Origin: Bacilli bacterium
GTDB taxonomy: Bacteria; Bacillota_I; Bacilli_A; RF39; UBA660
Direction of reading: 5' to 3'
Assembly (NCBI GenBank): GCA_017476705.1
Contig: JAFUZI010000036.1
Location: 1 to 31,325, forward strand
DNA: 31,325 nucleotides
Position 1 is the first letter of the stretch. Every line of letters starts with the position of its first letter. Shown here piece after piece: positions 13,369 through 22,249 of the stretch. A model generated the notes under the pieces. That model was not told the origin of the DNA, did no database searches, and saw nothing but the letters and a program-made list of their open reading frames with translations. A program made the translations under genes and the position numbers.

Positions 13369-15543
13369 ATGAATACAGTTAGGAAAAATAAAATTTGGCA
13401 ATTACCAAAACATTTATTTTATGTTTTTTCTATCTGTATTTTTTTATTGTATATTAAATTTGCTTATTTATCATTATCACCAACAATATATGGAAAAAAT
13501 ATGACTGAATTTGCAACAAGCAGAAATACAATAAAGAAAAAAATAAATGCTAAAAGAGGAACAATATATGATGTTGATGGCAATAGCCTTGCTTTAAATG
13601 TTAGTTCTTATACAATTATTATTTCACTAGAAAAAAGTAAAGTGTATACGAAAGAAGATTATGTACACGATATAGATAAAACAGCTGAACTATTAGCGCC
13701 AATTCTAGGTTGTGATAAAGAGTATTTGGTTGAAAAAATGAGCCAAGATAAATATCAAGTTGAATTAGGATCGTATGGTAGAGGATTAACAGAAATTGTA
13801 AAAGATGAAATAAAAGCTCTTAATTTACCTGGAATTAGTTTTACAGAAAGTCAAAAAAGGTTTTATCCAAATGGTAATTTTGCGTCTTATTTAGTTGGTT
13901 ATGCTAAAAATGTAGAAGTAAAAACATATGATGAGGATGACAATGAAATAATAACTAATGAGACTGTCGGAGAGATGGGAATAGAATCTGAATATAATAA
14001 AAAATTATCTGGTACGGATGGTTATTCTGAATATCAAGTAAATAAATATGGATACAAAATATTTGGTACAAAAGAAAAGTCAATTCAAGCTAAAAATGGT
14101 GAAGATATATATTTGACAATTGATTCAGGCATTCAAAGATTTGTTGAATCAGCTGTTAAAAATATAGAGGATAATTATCATCCTGAATGGGCAGTTATAG
14201 GTGTTATGGATGCTAAAACTGGAGATATTTTAGCTGCATCTTCAACTCCTTCATTTGATCCAAATATAAGAAATATAACTGATTATGAAAATCCACTTAT
14301 AACTAAGACATATGAACCTGGTTCTGTTATGAAAACCTACACATATATGTGTGCTATGGAAAATGGTAAATATAATGGTGATGAAACATTCTTATCAGGT
14401 AAATTTGAAGTTGGAGAAGATATAATATATGATTGGTATCATCCAGGATGGGGAATGATATCTTATGATAAGGGATTAGAATATTCTAGTAATGTTGGTA
14501 TTGCTAATCTTTTATCTAAAAAAAATGCAATAAGCAAAAAGCAACTTAAAGAATGTCTAAAAAAATATGGATTTGGAGAAAAAACTGGAGTAGAACTTTC
14601 AAATGAATCAAAAGGTAATATAAAGTTTACATATGATGTTGAATTTTATAATGCAGGTTTTGGCCAAGGTATTTCTACAACAGCAATTCAACAACTTCAA
14701 GCATTAACTATTATTTCTAATAATGGAAAAATCTTAAAACCACATATTGTAAGTAAAATAGTTGATTCAAATACTAAAAAGGTTTTATATGAAAGAGCTA
14801 TAGAGGAAAAACAGGTTGCCAGCCCTGAGACTGTTAATAAAATAAAAGACTTAATGTATAATGTAGTTCATGGTACTGATCCTGGTTCTACAGGATATCC
14901 TTATAAAATTAATGGTTTTGATATTATAGGAAAAACTGGTACTAGTCAAATATATAATACAAAGACACACACATATTCAACTGGAGATAATGATTATATA
15001 TTTTCATTCTCTGGAATGTTTCCTAAAGAAAATCCTAGAATAATTATATATGCTGCTATGAAAAAACCAGCATGGGGGAAATCATCTGGACTTTATACTA
15101 ATGTTAAATCATTAATGCAAAACATTGCTAAATATAAAAATATGTTTACTGATATAACTGAAAAGCAAACAGTTAGTTATAAAGTTAAATCATATTTAAA
15201 CAAAAATGTTAGTGAGATTAAAGCTGAATTAGAAGCAAATGGTATAAGACCAATTATAATAGGTAATGGTGATAGAATAATTAAACAATCTGTTTTAAAA
15301 GGAAATACACTTGCTAAAGGGGAAAAAATATTTCTTCTTACAAATACATCAGAATTTAAAATGCCTAATATAATAGGATTTAGTAGGAATGATGTTGCAA
15401 TACTTTCAAAAATGTTAAATATAAAGTATAATATAGAAGGATATGGATATGTTGTTGAACAAAGTATAGCACCATCTTCAGTTATAACTAATGAATCAAC
15501 ACTTAATGTTGTTTTGAGTAATAAGTATAATATAGAAAATTAG
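13369..15543 (+). CDS. ftsI: Class B penicillin-binding protein with PASTA domains (FtsI/PBP2B type)
   Basis: This 724-aa D,D-transpeptidase crosslinks septal peptidoglycan. One N-terminal membrane segment (about residues 12-35) precedes the dimerisation region (KKKINAKRGTIYDVDGN and RFYPNGNFASYLVGY). The transpeptidase domain shows SVMK with catalytic Ser319, SSN in YSSNVGIANL, and KTG at 522-524 (IGKTGTSQIY). Two PASTA repeats fill the C-terminus (about 600-720), as in Bacillus PbpB and SpoVD. In a spore former the operon copy could be the vegetative or the sporulation (SpoVD-like) enzyme; the sequence alone does not decide. The start at 13369 is preferred over the adjacent ATG at 13366 because it is 5 nt from GAGGTG. 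A prepilin gene follows after 9 nt. Confidence 0.92.
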   Translation: MNTVRKNKIWQLPKHLFYVFSICIFLLYIKFAYLSLSPTIYGKNMTEFATSRNTIKKKINAKRGTIYDVDGNSLALNVSSYTIIISLEKSKVYTKEDYVHDIDKTAELLAPILGCDKEYLVEKMSQDKYQVELGSYGRGLTEIVKDEIKALNLPGISFTESQKRFYPNGNFASYLVGYAKNVEVKTYDEDDNEIITNETVGEMGIESEYNKKLSGTDGYSEYQVNKYGYKIFGTKEKSIQAKNGEDIYLTIDSGIQRFVESAVKNIEDNYHPEWAVIGVMDAKTGDILAASSTPSFDPNIRNITDYENPLITKTYEPGSVMKTYTYMCAMENGKYNGDETFLSGKFEVGEDIIYDWYHPGWGMISYDKGLEYSSNVGIANLLSKKNAISKKQLKECLKKYGFGEKTGVELSNESKGNIKFTYDVEFYNAGFGQGISTTAIQQLQALTIISNNGKILKPHIVSKIVDSNTKKVLYERAIEEKQVASPETVNKIKDLMYNVVHGTDPGSTGYPYKINGFDIIGKTGTSQIYNTKTHTYSTGDNDYIFSFSGMFPKENPRIIIYAAMKKPAWGKSSGLYTNVKSLMQNIAKYKNMFTDITEKQTVSYKVKSYLNKNVSEIKAELEANGIRPIIIGNGDRIIKQSVLKGNTLAKGEKIFLLTNTSEFKMPNIIGFSRNDVAILSKMLNIKYNIEGYGYVVEQSIAPSSVITNESTLNVVLSNKYNIEN

Positions 15544-15552
15544 GAGGTACAT

Positions 15553-16794
15553 ATGAAAAATAAAGGATTCACTTTAATAGAACTTTTATCAGTTATAATA
15601 ATTATTTCTGTGACATCACTTATAATTTTTCCAAATATTGCTAAAGTTATAAATGATTCAAAAGAAAAATTATATATTGCGCAAATACTTGATATTGAAA
15701 AGGCATCTGAAAAATGGGCAACTGATAATCTTGATAAATTAGATAATAATCATGTAAATGATATTTATATTAGTTTGGAATCTTTAAGATATTCAGGATA
15801 TTTAGAACCTAATCAAATAAAAAGTCCAAAAGATAGATCAGTTATGGATGGTTGTATTCAAATAAGATATAATGTTGATAATAAGAAATATAATTATGTA
15901 TATCAAGAAAAAACATGTGATAGATATGCACAAGATACAAATGGTGATGGTGATTTTGGATATATTATTTACTCATATGATAGATCTTCTAAACTATTTG
16001 TTAAAGATACTGCATCAAATGAAGTATTATCTACTGGAGTTGCAATATATGAAAAAGAAAAATCTAATTTAAAAGTTGTTGGTCAGACAGATAGTGGATT
16101 ATATGATTTAGGTGATGAGTATGTGTTTAGAGGAACAGACGTTAATAATTACGTAACTCTAACAGGCTTTGATGATGAAGGTAATTCTAGAAATTCATCA
16201 TGGAGGATTTTAAGTATAGATAAAAAAAGTAATGTAGTAAGATTGATAAGTACAACACAGATAGCTACTAATGCATGGGATTCATATAATAAACTATCAT
16301 TTAGAGAATCATCTTTAAATAATCTTTTACTATCTAAAATAGATGAATCATCAGTTGCATTTAACTCTAAAAAAATAATAAATTATGATTATAAAATTGG
16401 CAAGGTTGAGAGTAATGAAATATCAGTTGATGCACTAAAATCATTATTATCATCAACTAGCGAAGTTGATAATACATCAAGTCAAAAGGTAGGAACTATA
16501 TCAGTTTTTGATTATGTTAATGCATCAGCATCTGATTGTGATTCTAATTTCTTATCAGATATATGTGCAACAAACAACTATTTAAAAGATATGTTTACAT
16601 CAAATGGTACAACATGGACTATTAATACTAGTAGTGATCAAGTATGGTCTATAAATGATACAGGATTATTATCATTAACTGCGCCTTCTAATAATAAAAA
16701 AATATATGCTGTTGTGGCACTTGATTCTAATAGTTATATATCTAATATTGATACAGCAACAGGAACAAGTGCTAATCCATATATAATTAAATAA
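15553..16794 (+). CDS. Prepilin-like surface protein with type IV pilin N-terminus
   Basis: This 413-aa protein begins with a class III prepilin signal, KNKGFTLIELL, with Glu at the +5 position after the predicted cleavage site, then a hydrophobic helix and an amphipathic helix (EKLYIAQILDIEKASEKW). It should be processed by a prepilin peptidase and built into a pilus or pseudopilus. A Ca-binding-like loop, DTNGDGD, is at residues 128-134. The long C-terminal region (about 185-413) contains SSWRILSIDKKSNVVRLIS, a CDSNF...CATNNYL pair, and ends GTSANPYIIK. I recall similar regions in surface proteins of gut Firmicutes, but it has no function I can name. It starts 9 nt after the PBP stop with a strong AGGAGG, so it belongs to the dcw transcript. 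Confidence 0.8.
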   Translation: MKNKGFTLIELLSVIIIISVTSLIIFPNIAKVINDSKEKLYIAQILDIEKASEKWATDNLDKLDNNHVNDIYISLESLRYSGYLEPNQIKSPKDRSVMDGCIQIRYNVDNKKYNYVYQEKTCDRYAQDTNGDGDFGYIIYSYDRSSKLFVKDTASNEVLSTGVAIYEKEKSNLKVVGQTDSGLYDLGDEYVFRGTDVNNYVTLTGFDDEGNSRNSSWRILSIDKKSNVVRLISTTQIATNAWDSYNKLSFRESSLNNLLLSKIDESSVAFNSKKIINYDYKIGKVESNEISVDALKSLLSSTSEVDNTSSQKVGTISVFDYVNASASDCDSNFLSDICATNNYLKDMFTSNGTTWTINTSSDQVWSINDTGLLSLTAPSNNKKIYAVVALDSNSYISNIDTATGTSANPYIIK

Positions 16795-16803
16795 AATAAT
16801 AAT

Positions 16804-16834
16804 AAAAAATGGTATTCTATATATCATTTTTTTT
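16804..16834 (+). terminator. Intrinsic terminator of the dcw operon
   Basis: AAAAAATG (16804-16811) pairs with CATTTTTT (16825-16832), with partial pairing inside the loop, followed by more T. Confidence 0.7.
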
Positions 16835-16841
16835 GCTTTTT

Positions 16842-16850
16842 TGATATAAT
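16842..16850 (+). promoter_or_regulatory. Extended -10 promoter (TGaTATAAT) for rlmN operon
   Basis: TGA plus TATAAT at 16845-16850 lies 17 nt before the ATG at 16868, with AGGTGAT between. The predicted leader is about 11 nt. Confidence 0.65.
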
Positions 16851-16867
16851 TAGAGTTAGGTGATAGT

Positions 16868-17893
16868 ATGAAGAGTATCTATGATATAACGCTTTCTTCT
16901 TTAGAAGAGTATTTTTTAGAAAATGGCGAAAAAAAATTTAAGGCAACACAAACTTTTGAATGGATTTATAAAAAAAGAATAAAAAGTTTTGATGATTTTT
17001 CTAATGTTAAAAAAGATACTATCCAATTACTAAAAAAACAATTTAAATTTACTCATTTAAAATTAGTTGCTAAAACATCAGATACTGATGTGGCTAAATA
17101 TTTATTTGAATTAGAGGATACAAATAAAATAGAAGCAGTATTAATGAATCATGATTATGGATATAGCCTATGTGTATCAACACAAGTCGGATGTAATATG
17201 GGATGTAAATTCTGCGAAAGTGGAAGACTTAAAAAAGTTAGGAATTTAAATACTCATGAAATGGTTGAACAAATATTAGCTATTGAAGAATTAGAAAAAA
17301 TTAGAATTTCTCATGTCGTTTTAATGGGAATAGGTGAACCATTTGATAATTATCAAAATGTAATAAATTTTATAGATATAATAAACTCACCAAAGGGTAT
17401 TGATATTGGAGCTCGTCATATAACTGTATCAACAAGTGGATTAGTTCCTAGAATAAAAGACTTTATGGAACATGGTAAACAAGTAAATCTTGCTATTTCA
17501 CTTCATGCTCCTAATAATGAAATTAGAAATAAAATAATGCCAATAAATCAAGCATATCCATTAGAAGAATTATTTAAGGTATTAAAAGAATATATAAGTA
17601 AGACAAATAGAAGAGTAACATTTGAATATATTTTATTAGAGGGTATTAATGATTCTAAAGAGTGTGCATTAGAACTTGCTAATTTAGTTAAAGGAATGAA
17701 TTGTTATATAAATTTAATTCCATATAATGAAACAAGTCATATAGAATTTAAAAGAACACCACAAGATAAAATAATGGCATTTTATGATACTCTTAAGAAA
17801 AATAAAATAAACGTAACTATTAGAAGAGAATTTGGACATGAGGTTAAAGCAGCATGTGGACAGTTACGTTCAAATTATGAGGAGGCTAGATAA
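16868..17893 (+). CDS. rlmN: Radical SAM rRNA/tRNA adenine C2-methyltransferase RlmN family
   Basis: This 341-aa enzyme should methylate A2503 of 23S rRNA, and often A37 of some tRNAs. The radical SAM cluster ligands are Cys109, Cys113 and Cys116 (CNMGCKFC). The conserved C-terminal Cys330 lies in ACGQL. The methyl-binding and glycyl-radical style motifs GIGEPFDNY, LAISLHAPN, and NLIPYNE are present. The ESGRLKK sequence after the cluster differs from the CASTLGG of Bacillus RlmN, marking a divergent branch; a Cfr-like C8 activity cannot be excluded from sequence alone. Its place directly before prpC-prkC-rsgA-rpe is the same as in Bacillus subtilis, which favours RlmN. It overlaps prpC by 1 nt. 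Confidence 0.88.
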   Translation: MKSIYDITLSSLEEYFLENGEKKFKATQTFEWIYKKRIKSFDDFSNVKKDTIQLLKKQFKFTHLKLVAKTSDTDVAKYLFELEDTNKIEAVLMNHDYGYSLCVSTQVGCNMGCKFCESGRLKKVRNLNTHEMVEQILAIEELEKIRISHVVLMGIGEPFDNYQNVINFIDIINSPKGIDIGARHITVSTSGLVPRIKDFMEHGKQVNLAISLHAPNNEIRNKIMPINQAYPLEELFKVLKEYISKTNRRVTFEYILLEGINDSKECALELANLVKGMNCYINLIPYNETSHIEFKRTPQDKIMAFYDTLKKNKINVTIRREFGHEVKAACGQLRSNYEEAR

Positions 17894-18630
17894 TGGACTA
17901 TTATTATATGACCGATACTGGTAAGGTAAGAGACCATAATGAAGACAGCGTGGTTATAACTGAAAATATGTCTGGAGAAGTTTTGATGACTGTAGCTGAT
18001 GGCATGGGAGGCCATAATGCAGGCGAAGTGGCATCAAGTCTTGCAATTACAAATATTGGAAAAAGATTTAGAAATTTAAGTAGTGTTGGTAATAAAGAAG
18101 ATGCAATTAACTGGCTAAAAGAAACTGTTGAAGAGACAAATTTAATAATTTATAACTATACAATAGATCATCCTGAAAGTAAAGGAATGGGTACTACTTT
18201 AGTACTTGCACTTTTAACAAAAGATTTCTTATTATTTGGCAATATTGGTGATTCATCTGGATTTGTTTTAAAAAATGAAACTATTCATAAAATAACAAAT
18301 GATCATACTTTAGTTAATATGCTTGTTAAATCAGGTGAATTAACTTTGGAAGAAGCAAAAGACCATCCTAGAAAAAATGTATTAATGAGAGCATTAGGTA
18401 ATGAAACTAGTGTTGATTTAGATATCTTTGATGTTGAAACAGATATAGATGGAATATTCTTATGTAGTGATGGACTTACAAATATGTTAGATAAAGAACA
18501 AATAGAGAAAGTTTTAAATGAAGATTTAACAATTGAAGAAAAAGTTATTAAATTAATATATAAATGTAACAATCGCGGGGGTACTGATAATATAAGTGTT
18601 GCTTATTTAGAAAAGAGTGGTAAGTTATGA
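17893..18630 (+). CDS. prpC: PP2C-type serine/threonine phosphatase PrpC
   Basis: This 245-aa metal-dependent phosphatase should remove phosphate from targets of the PrkC kinase encoded next. Catalytic landmarks in order are VRDHNEDS, ADGMGGHNAGEVAS, GMGTTLVLAL, GNIGDSSGFVL, NDHTLV, and CSDGLTNML, ending in the metal-binding GGTDNISVAYL. Length is usual for the family (about 250). It overlaps rlmN by 1 nt (TAATG) and prkC by 4 nt (ATGA), so expression is coupled. Confidence 0.95.
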   Translation: MDYYYMTDTGKVRDHNEDSVVITENMSGEVLMTVADGMGGHNAGEVASSLAITNIGKRFRNLSSVGNKEDAINWLKETVEETNLIIYNYTIDHPESKGMGTTLVLALLTKDFLLFGNIGDSSGFVLKNETIHKITNDHTLVNMLVKSGELTLEEAKDHPRKNVLMRALGNETSVDLDIFDVETDIDGIFLCSDGLTNMLDKEQIEKVLNEDLTIEEKVIKLIYKCNNRGGTDNISVAYLEKSGKL

Positions 18631-20348
18631 TTCAAAAAGGACAAAAAATCAATGAAAGATATGAAATAATAAGAGCAATTGGCGAAGGTGGAATGGCAAA
18701 TGTATATCTTGCATACGACACTATTTTAAATCGAAATGTTGCTGTTAAGATATTAAGAGGCGATTTAGCAAATGATGAGAAATTTGTGCGTCGTTTTCAA
18801 AGAGAAGCAATTTCTGCATCAAGCCTAAATCACCCTAATATTGTTGAAATGTATGATGTTGGTGAAGATTCTGGTAAATATTTTATTGTTATGGAATATT
18901 TAGAAGGACAAACACTAAAAACATTAATTAAAAAAAGAGGCGCACTTACTTTAACTGAAGTAATTGATATTATGCTTCAACTTACAAGTGGACTTGCATG
19001 TGCACATGATAGTTATATAATACATAGAGATATTAAACCACAAAATGTTGTAATACTAGATGATGGAACTGTAAAAATAACTGATTTTGGAATAGCAATG
19101 GCACTTAATAGTAATGAACTTACTCAAACAAATTCAGTAATGGGATCAGTTCATTATCTACCACCAGAACAAGCAAATGGTACAGGTGCTACTGTTCAAA
19201 GTGATATTTATTCAGCAGGTATTTTAATGTATGAACTTTTAACTGGTAAAATACCATTTAAAGGTGAAAATGCAGTTGAGATTGCTATTAAACATATGAA
19301 AGAAGCAATACCATCTGTTGTTGAATTTAATCCTGAAATACCACAAAGCGTTGAGAATATTATTTTAAAAGCATGTGCTAAAAATCCTAAAAATAGATAT
19401 AAATCAGCAATAGAGATGCATGATGATTTAAAAACTTGTTTAGATAAAAATAGATTAGATGAATTAAAACACACATACGAATTTCCTGAAGTAGATGAAG
19501 CTTTGGTGAAAGAAACTAGAGAAAAAAAATATGAGTCTAAAGAACAAATAGAAAAGGATAAAATTAAAGAAAAAAAATTAAATAAAGTATTATTTATAAC
19601 TGGAATTTTAACATTTGTATTAGCGCTAACTGCATTATTCATTTTATTTATACTTCCTAAATTTAATTCTAAAGAAATAGAGGTTCCAGATGTTTCTAAA
19701 ATGAGTGTTGAAAAGGCAGAAAAAGTTTTAGAAGAAAAAGGCTTTGAAGTAAGTGATGATGTAAAAGAAGTAGTTGATGATAATATTGAAACTGGTAAAG
19801 TTGTAAGAACTAACCCACAAGCTGGTAGAACAGTTAAGAAAAAAGCAAGAATTACTCTTTATATATCAAGTGGAAAAGAAAAGGTTAAAATTGAAGATTA
19901 TAAAGATAAAGAATTAGATACAGTTAAATATTTACTTGAACAACAAGGATTAACTGTTGAAATAGAAGAAAAAGAGTTTATTAAAGACGATAATGTTAAA
20001 GAAAATGTAATAGTTGAACAAAGCGTTAAAGCAGGTGAAGAAGTTGAAAAAGGATCATTAATTATTCTTACAATTTCTAAAATAGTTTTAACTTATCCTG
20101 ATTTTGTAAATGAAAATTATACTATAACTGCTGTTGAAGAATTCTGCAAAGATAATAATATTAAACTAGAAAAAGTTGCTAAAGAAGATAATAACTATAA
20201 AGAAAATTCAATTATTAGACAAAGTAGAGAAGCTGGTACTAAAGTATTAAGTGGAGCAACTTTAAGAGTTACATATGCAGTTAAGAAAGAAGAATATAAT
20301 CCAAGCACTAATATAGATGATGAGTCAAGTAGTGATAAAGAAAGTTAA
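18627..20348 (+). CDS. prkC: PASTA-domain serine/threonine kinase PrkC
   Basis: This 573-aa membrane kinase senses muropeptides or lipid II and phosphorylates cell-wall and division proteins. In spore formers it can also trigger germination. The kinase domain (residues 10-275) shows the glycine loop GEGGMANVY (19-27), Lys41 in VAVKIL, HRDIKPQN with Asp135, and DFGIA. A basic, Lys/Glu-rich linker leads to one membrane segment (about 318-345). Three extracellular PASTA repeats follow (about 350-415, 420-485, 488-553), then a short Ser/Asp tail. The kinase-phosphatase overlap is conserved in Firmicutes. Confidence 0.95.
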   Translation: MIQKGQKINERYEIIRAIGEGGMANVYLAYDTILNRNVAVKILRGDLANDEKFVRRFQREAISASSLNHPNIVEMYDVGEDSGKYFIVMEYLEGQTLKTLIKKRGALTLTEVIDIMLQLTSGLACAHDSYIIHRDIKPQNVVILDDGTVKITDFGIAMALNSNELTQTNSVMGSVHYLPPEQANGTGATVQSDIYSAGILMYELLTGKIPFKGENAVEIAIKHMKEAIPSVVEFNPEIPQSVENIILKACAKNPKNRYKSAIEMHDDLKTCLDKNRLDELKHTYEFPEVDEALVKETREKKYESKEQIEKDKIKEKKLNKVLFITGILTFVLALTALFILFILPKFNSKEIEVPDVSKMSVEKAEKVLEEKGFEVSDDVKEVVDDNIETGKVVRTNPQAGRTVKKKARITLYISSGKEKVKIEDYKDKELDTVKYLLEQQGLTVEIEEKEFIKDDNVKENVIVEQSVKAGEEVEKGSLIILTISKIVLTYPDFVNENYTITAVEEFCKDNNIKLEKVAKEDNNYKENSIIRQSREAGTKVLSGATLRVTYAVKKEEYNPSTNIDDESSSDKES

Positions 20349-20350
20349 TT

Positions 20351-21226
20351 ATGGTTGGAAAAATTATAAAAAATATTAGTAACGATTATACAGTAGATAG
20401 TAATGGTAATATATTTGTATGCAAAGTAAGAGGAAAGATTAGAACACTTGATATTAAACCATTAGTTGGTGATAACGTTGTTTTTGATGATAAAAATAAT
20501 TATATAATGGAAATTCTTCCAAGAAAAAATTTTTTGAATAGACCACCAATTAGTAATGTTGATCAAGCCTTTGTTATAACAAGTGTTAAAGAACCTGATT
20601 TTTCCTCAAACTTGTTAGACAAGCTATTAAATATAATTGAATTTAATAATATAGAGCCAATAATATGCTTTACAAAATTAGATTTATTAAATGAAACAGA
20701 ATTTAATAGAATAGAAGATATTATTAAATACTATAAAAGTATTGGTTATAAGGTGTTTTCAAATACAGAACTAGATAAAATTAATTCATTATTTAAGGAT
20801 AAGGTAAGTGTGTTTACAGGACAAAGTGGTGCTGGTAAATCAACTCTTTTAAATAATTTAGATAAAAAGTTAAATATAAAGACAAATGAAATTTCAAAAG
20901 CACTTGGTCGTGGTAAACATACAACTCGTCATACAGAATTGTTGAATATCTCTGGTGGCCTTGTTGCCGATACACCAGGCTTTTCATCCCTTGATATGAG
21001 AGATATGACTAAATCTGATATTAGAGATAATATGATTGAATTTAATAAATATAGAGATTTATGTTTATATAAGGATTGTATGCATGATAATGAAGATGAT
21101 TGCGAAATAAAAAGACAAATAGGCATTAATATACTTCCTAGTAGATATGATAATTACATAAAGTTTATAAAAGGTGATAATAATGAAAATATCAGTTTCA
21201 ATATTAAATTTAAAAGAAAAAAATAG
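20351..21226 (+). CDS. rsgA: Ribosome small-subunit biogenesis GTPase RsgA
   Basis: This 291-aa circularly permuted GTPase helps the late maturation of the 30S subunit. An N-terminal OB-fold (about 1-65) comes first. The GTPase motifs are in permuted order: G4 (FTKLDLL) then the P-loop GQSGAGKS (157-164) then the G3 motif DTPGFSSL. The C-terminal zinc-binding CLYKDCMHDNEDDCEI is intact. It begins 2 nt after prkC. Its 3' end overlaps rpe by 44 nt, which is long for this gene pair, and ends in a basic KFKRKK tail. Confidence 0.94.
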   Translation: MVGKIIKNISNDYTVDSNGNIFVCKVRGKIRTLDIKPLVGDNVVFDDKNNYIMEILPRKNFLNRPPISNVDQAFVITSVKEPDFSSNLLDKLLNIIEFNNIEPIICFTKLDLLNETEFNRIEDIIKYYKSIGYKVFSNTELDKINSLFKDKVSVFTGQSGAGKSTLLNNLDKKLNIKTNEISKALGRGKHTTRHTELLNISGGLVADTPGFSSLDMRDMTKSDIRDNMIEFNKYRDLCLYKDCMHDNEDDCEIKRQIGINILPSRYDNYIKFIKGDNNENISFNIKFKRKK

Positions 21227-21803
21227 AATTAAAGAAATCGAATTACATAGACCTGATTATATTCATATAGATGTAATGGATGGTATATTTGTAGATAACA
21301 TTTCATGTTTATATAATGATATAAAAAATTATTTAAATGATTATAATTATGATGTACATCTAATGGTTGATGATGTTAAAAAGTATATAGATGAATTTAA
21401 GTTGATAAATCCAAAATATATAACATTTCATGTAGAAACTAATAATGTGGATGATAATATTAATTATTTAAAAAAATTAGGTATTAAAGTTGGTTTAGCA
21501 ATAAATCCAAATACAGATATAAAACTTCTTCTACCATATTTGGATAAAATTGATTTAGTACTTGTAATGAGTGTTCAAGCTGGATATGGTGGTCAAGAAT
21601 TTATAATGGATAGTATTGATAGGATAAATACTTTATATAAATATAGAATAAAGAATAATTTATCATATAAAATATCTGTTGATGGTGGTATTAATGATAA
21701 GACTATTAAATATGTAGAAAATGCAGATATTGTTGTATCAGGAAGTTATGTTATTAATAATAGTGATATAGATTCTGCTTTAAATGTTTTACGAGGTGTT
21801 TAA
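21183..21803 (+). CDS. rpe: Ribulose-phosphate 3-epimerase
   Basis: This 206-aa TIM-barrel enzyme interconverts ribulose 5-phosphate and xylulose 5-phosphate in the pentose phosphate pathway. Active-site strands are SVSIL, HIDVMDGIFVDN, VHLMVDD, TFHVET, VLVMSVQAGYGGQEF, SVDGGIN, and VVSGSYV. The normally NPGFGGQ loop reads QAGYGGQ, a noticeable change next to the phosphate site. The protein is slightly short (usual 215-225). The start at 21183 is fixed by AAAGGTG at 21171-21176; the GTG at 21174 is within that ribosome site. It overlaps the end of rsgA by 44 nt, and the next gene starts in its stop codon. Confidence 0.9.
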   Translation: MKISVSILNLKEKNRIKEIELHRPDYIHIDVMDGIFVDNISCLYNDIKNYLNDYNYDVHLMVDDVKKYIDEFKLINPKYITFHVETNNVDDNINYLKKLGIKVGLAINPNTDIKLLLPYLDKIDLVLVMSVQAGYGGQEFIMDSIDRINTLYKYRIKNNLSYKISVDGGINDKTIKYVENADIVVSGSYVINNSDIDSALNVLRGV

Positions 21804-22174
21804 TGAAAAGATTATTAGTTATAGTTTTAACTTTATTAATTACAGGATGCTCACAAACAAATATTTTTAAAAATGCAGTTGTAAATAATAATGAATTAGT
21901 TATTAAAGAACAAGTTATTGGCAATTTGAAATTTAGTGATACATCTCTTATATATGAAAAGGGTATATCAACATTCAAAGTAACAATTTTAAATATGGGA
22001 GATAAAGTAAATCCTGAAAGTGTAAGTGTTGTATTTAAAAATGAAAATGATACTATAATTACTACGCTTGATGGAACATTTGGTGAGATTGATAAAGATA
22101 GTTTAATTAATCTAACTTTAACGTCTGATATAGATTTATCTAATGCATATAAAGTTGAATACATTATAAAATAG
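21803..22174 (+). CDS. Small hypothetical lipoprotein
   Basis: This 123-aa protein has a clear lipoprotein signal: KR, the hydrophobic LLVIVLTLLI, and lipobox ITGC with Cys16. The rest is predicted beta-rich (FKVTILNMGDKVNPESVSVVFKNENDTIITTLDGTFGEI), like a FxLYD/immunoglobulin-type extracellular sandwich. The ATG overlaps the rpe stop (TAATG). In Bacillus this operon position holds thiN, so the gene appears to be a lineage-specific replacement. The sequence gives no function. It is the last gene of the rlmN operon. Confidence 0.8.
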   Translation: MKRLLVIVLTLLITGCSQTNIFKNAVVNNNELVIKEQVIGNLKFSDTSLIYEKGISTFKVTILNMGDKVNPESVSVVFKNENDTIITTLDGTFGEIDKDSLINLTLTSDIDLSNAYKVEYIIK

Positions 22175-22194
22175 AGTTTATAAAACTCTTTTTT
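22173..22194 (+). terminator. Intrinsic terminator overlapping the stop codon
   Basis: AGAGTTT (22173-22179) pairs with AAACTCT (22183-22189), 3-nt loop, then T5. The stem begins in the TAG of the lipoprotein gene. Confidence 0.85.
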
Positions 22195-22195
22195 A

Positions 22196-22224
22196 TTGCT
22201 CTTTTGTTGTTTTTAAGATATACT
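22196..22224 (+). promoter_or_regulatory. Weak promoter candidate (TTGCTC-17-TATACT)
   Basis: TTGCTC (22196-22201), 17 bp, TATACT (22219-22224). A TATAAT also occurs at 22234-22239, but it is only 10 nt before the ATG, too close for normal initiation with a ribosome site. Confidence 0.4.
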
Positions 22225-22249
22225 TAATATAGATATAATAGGTGATAGT

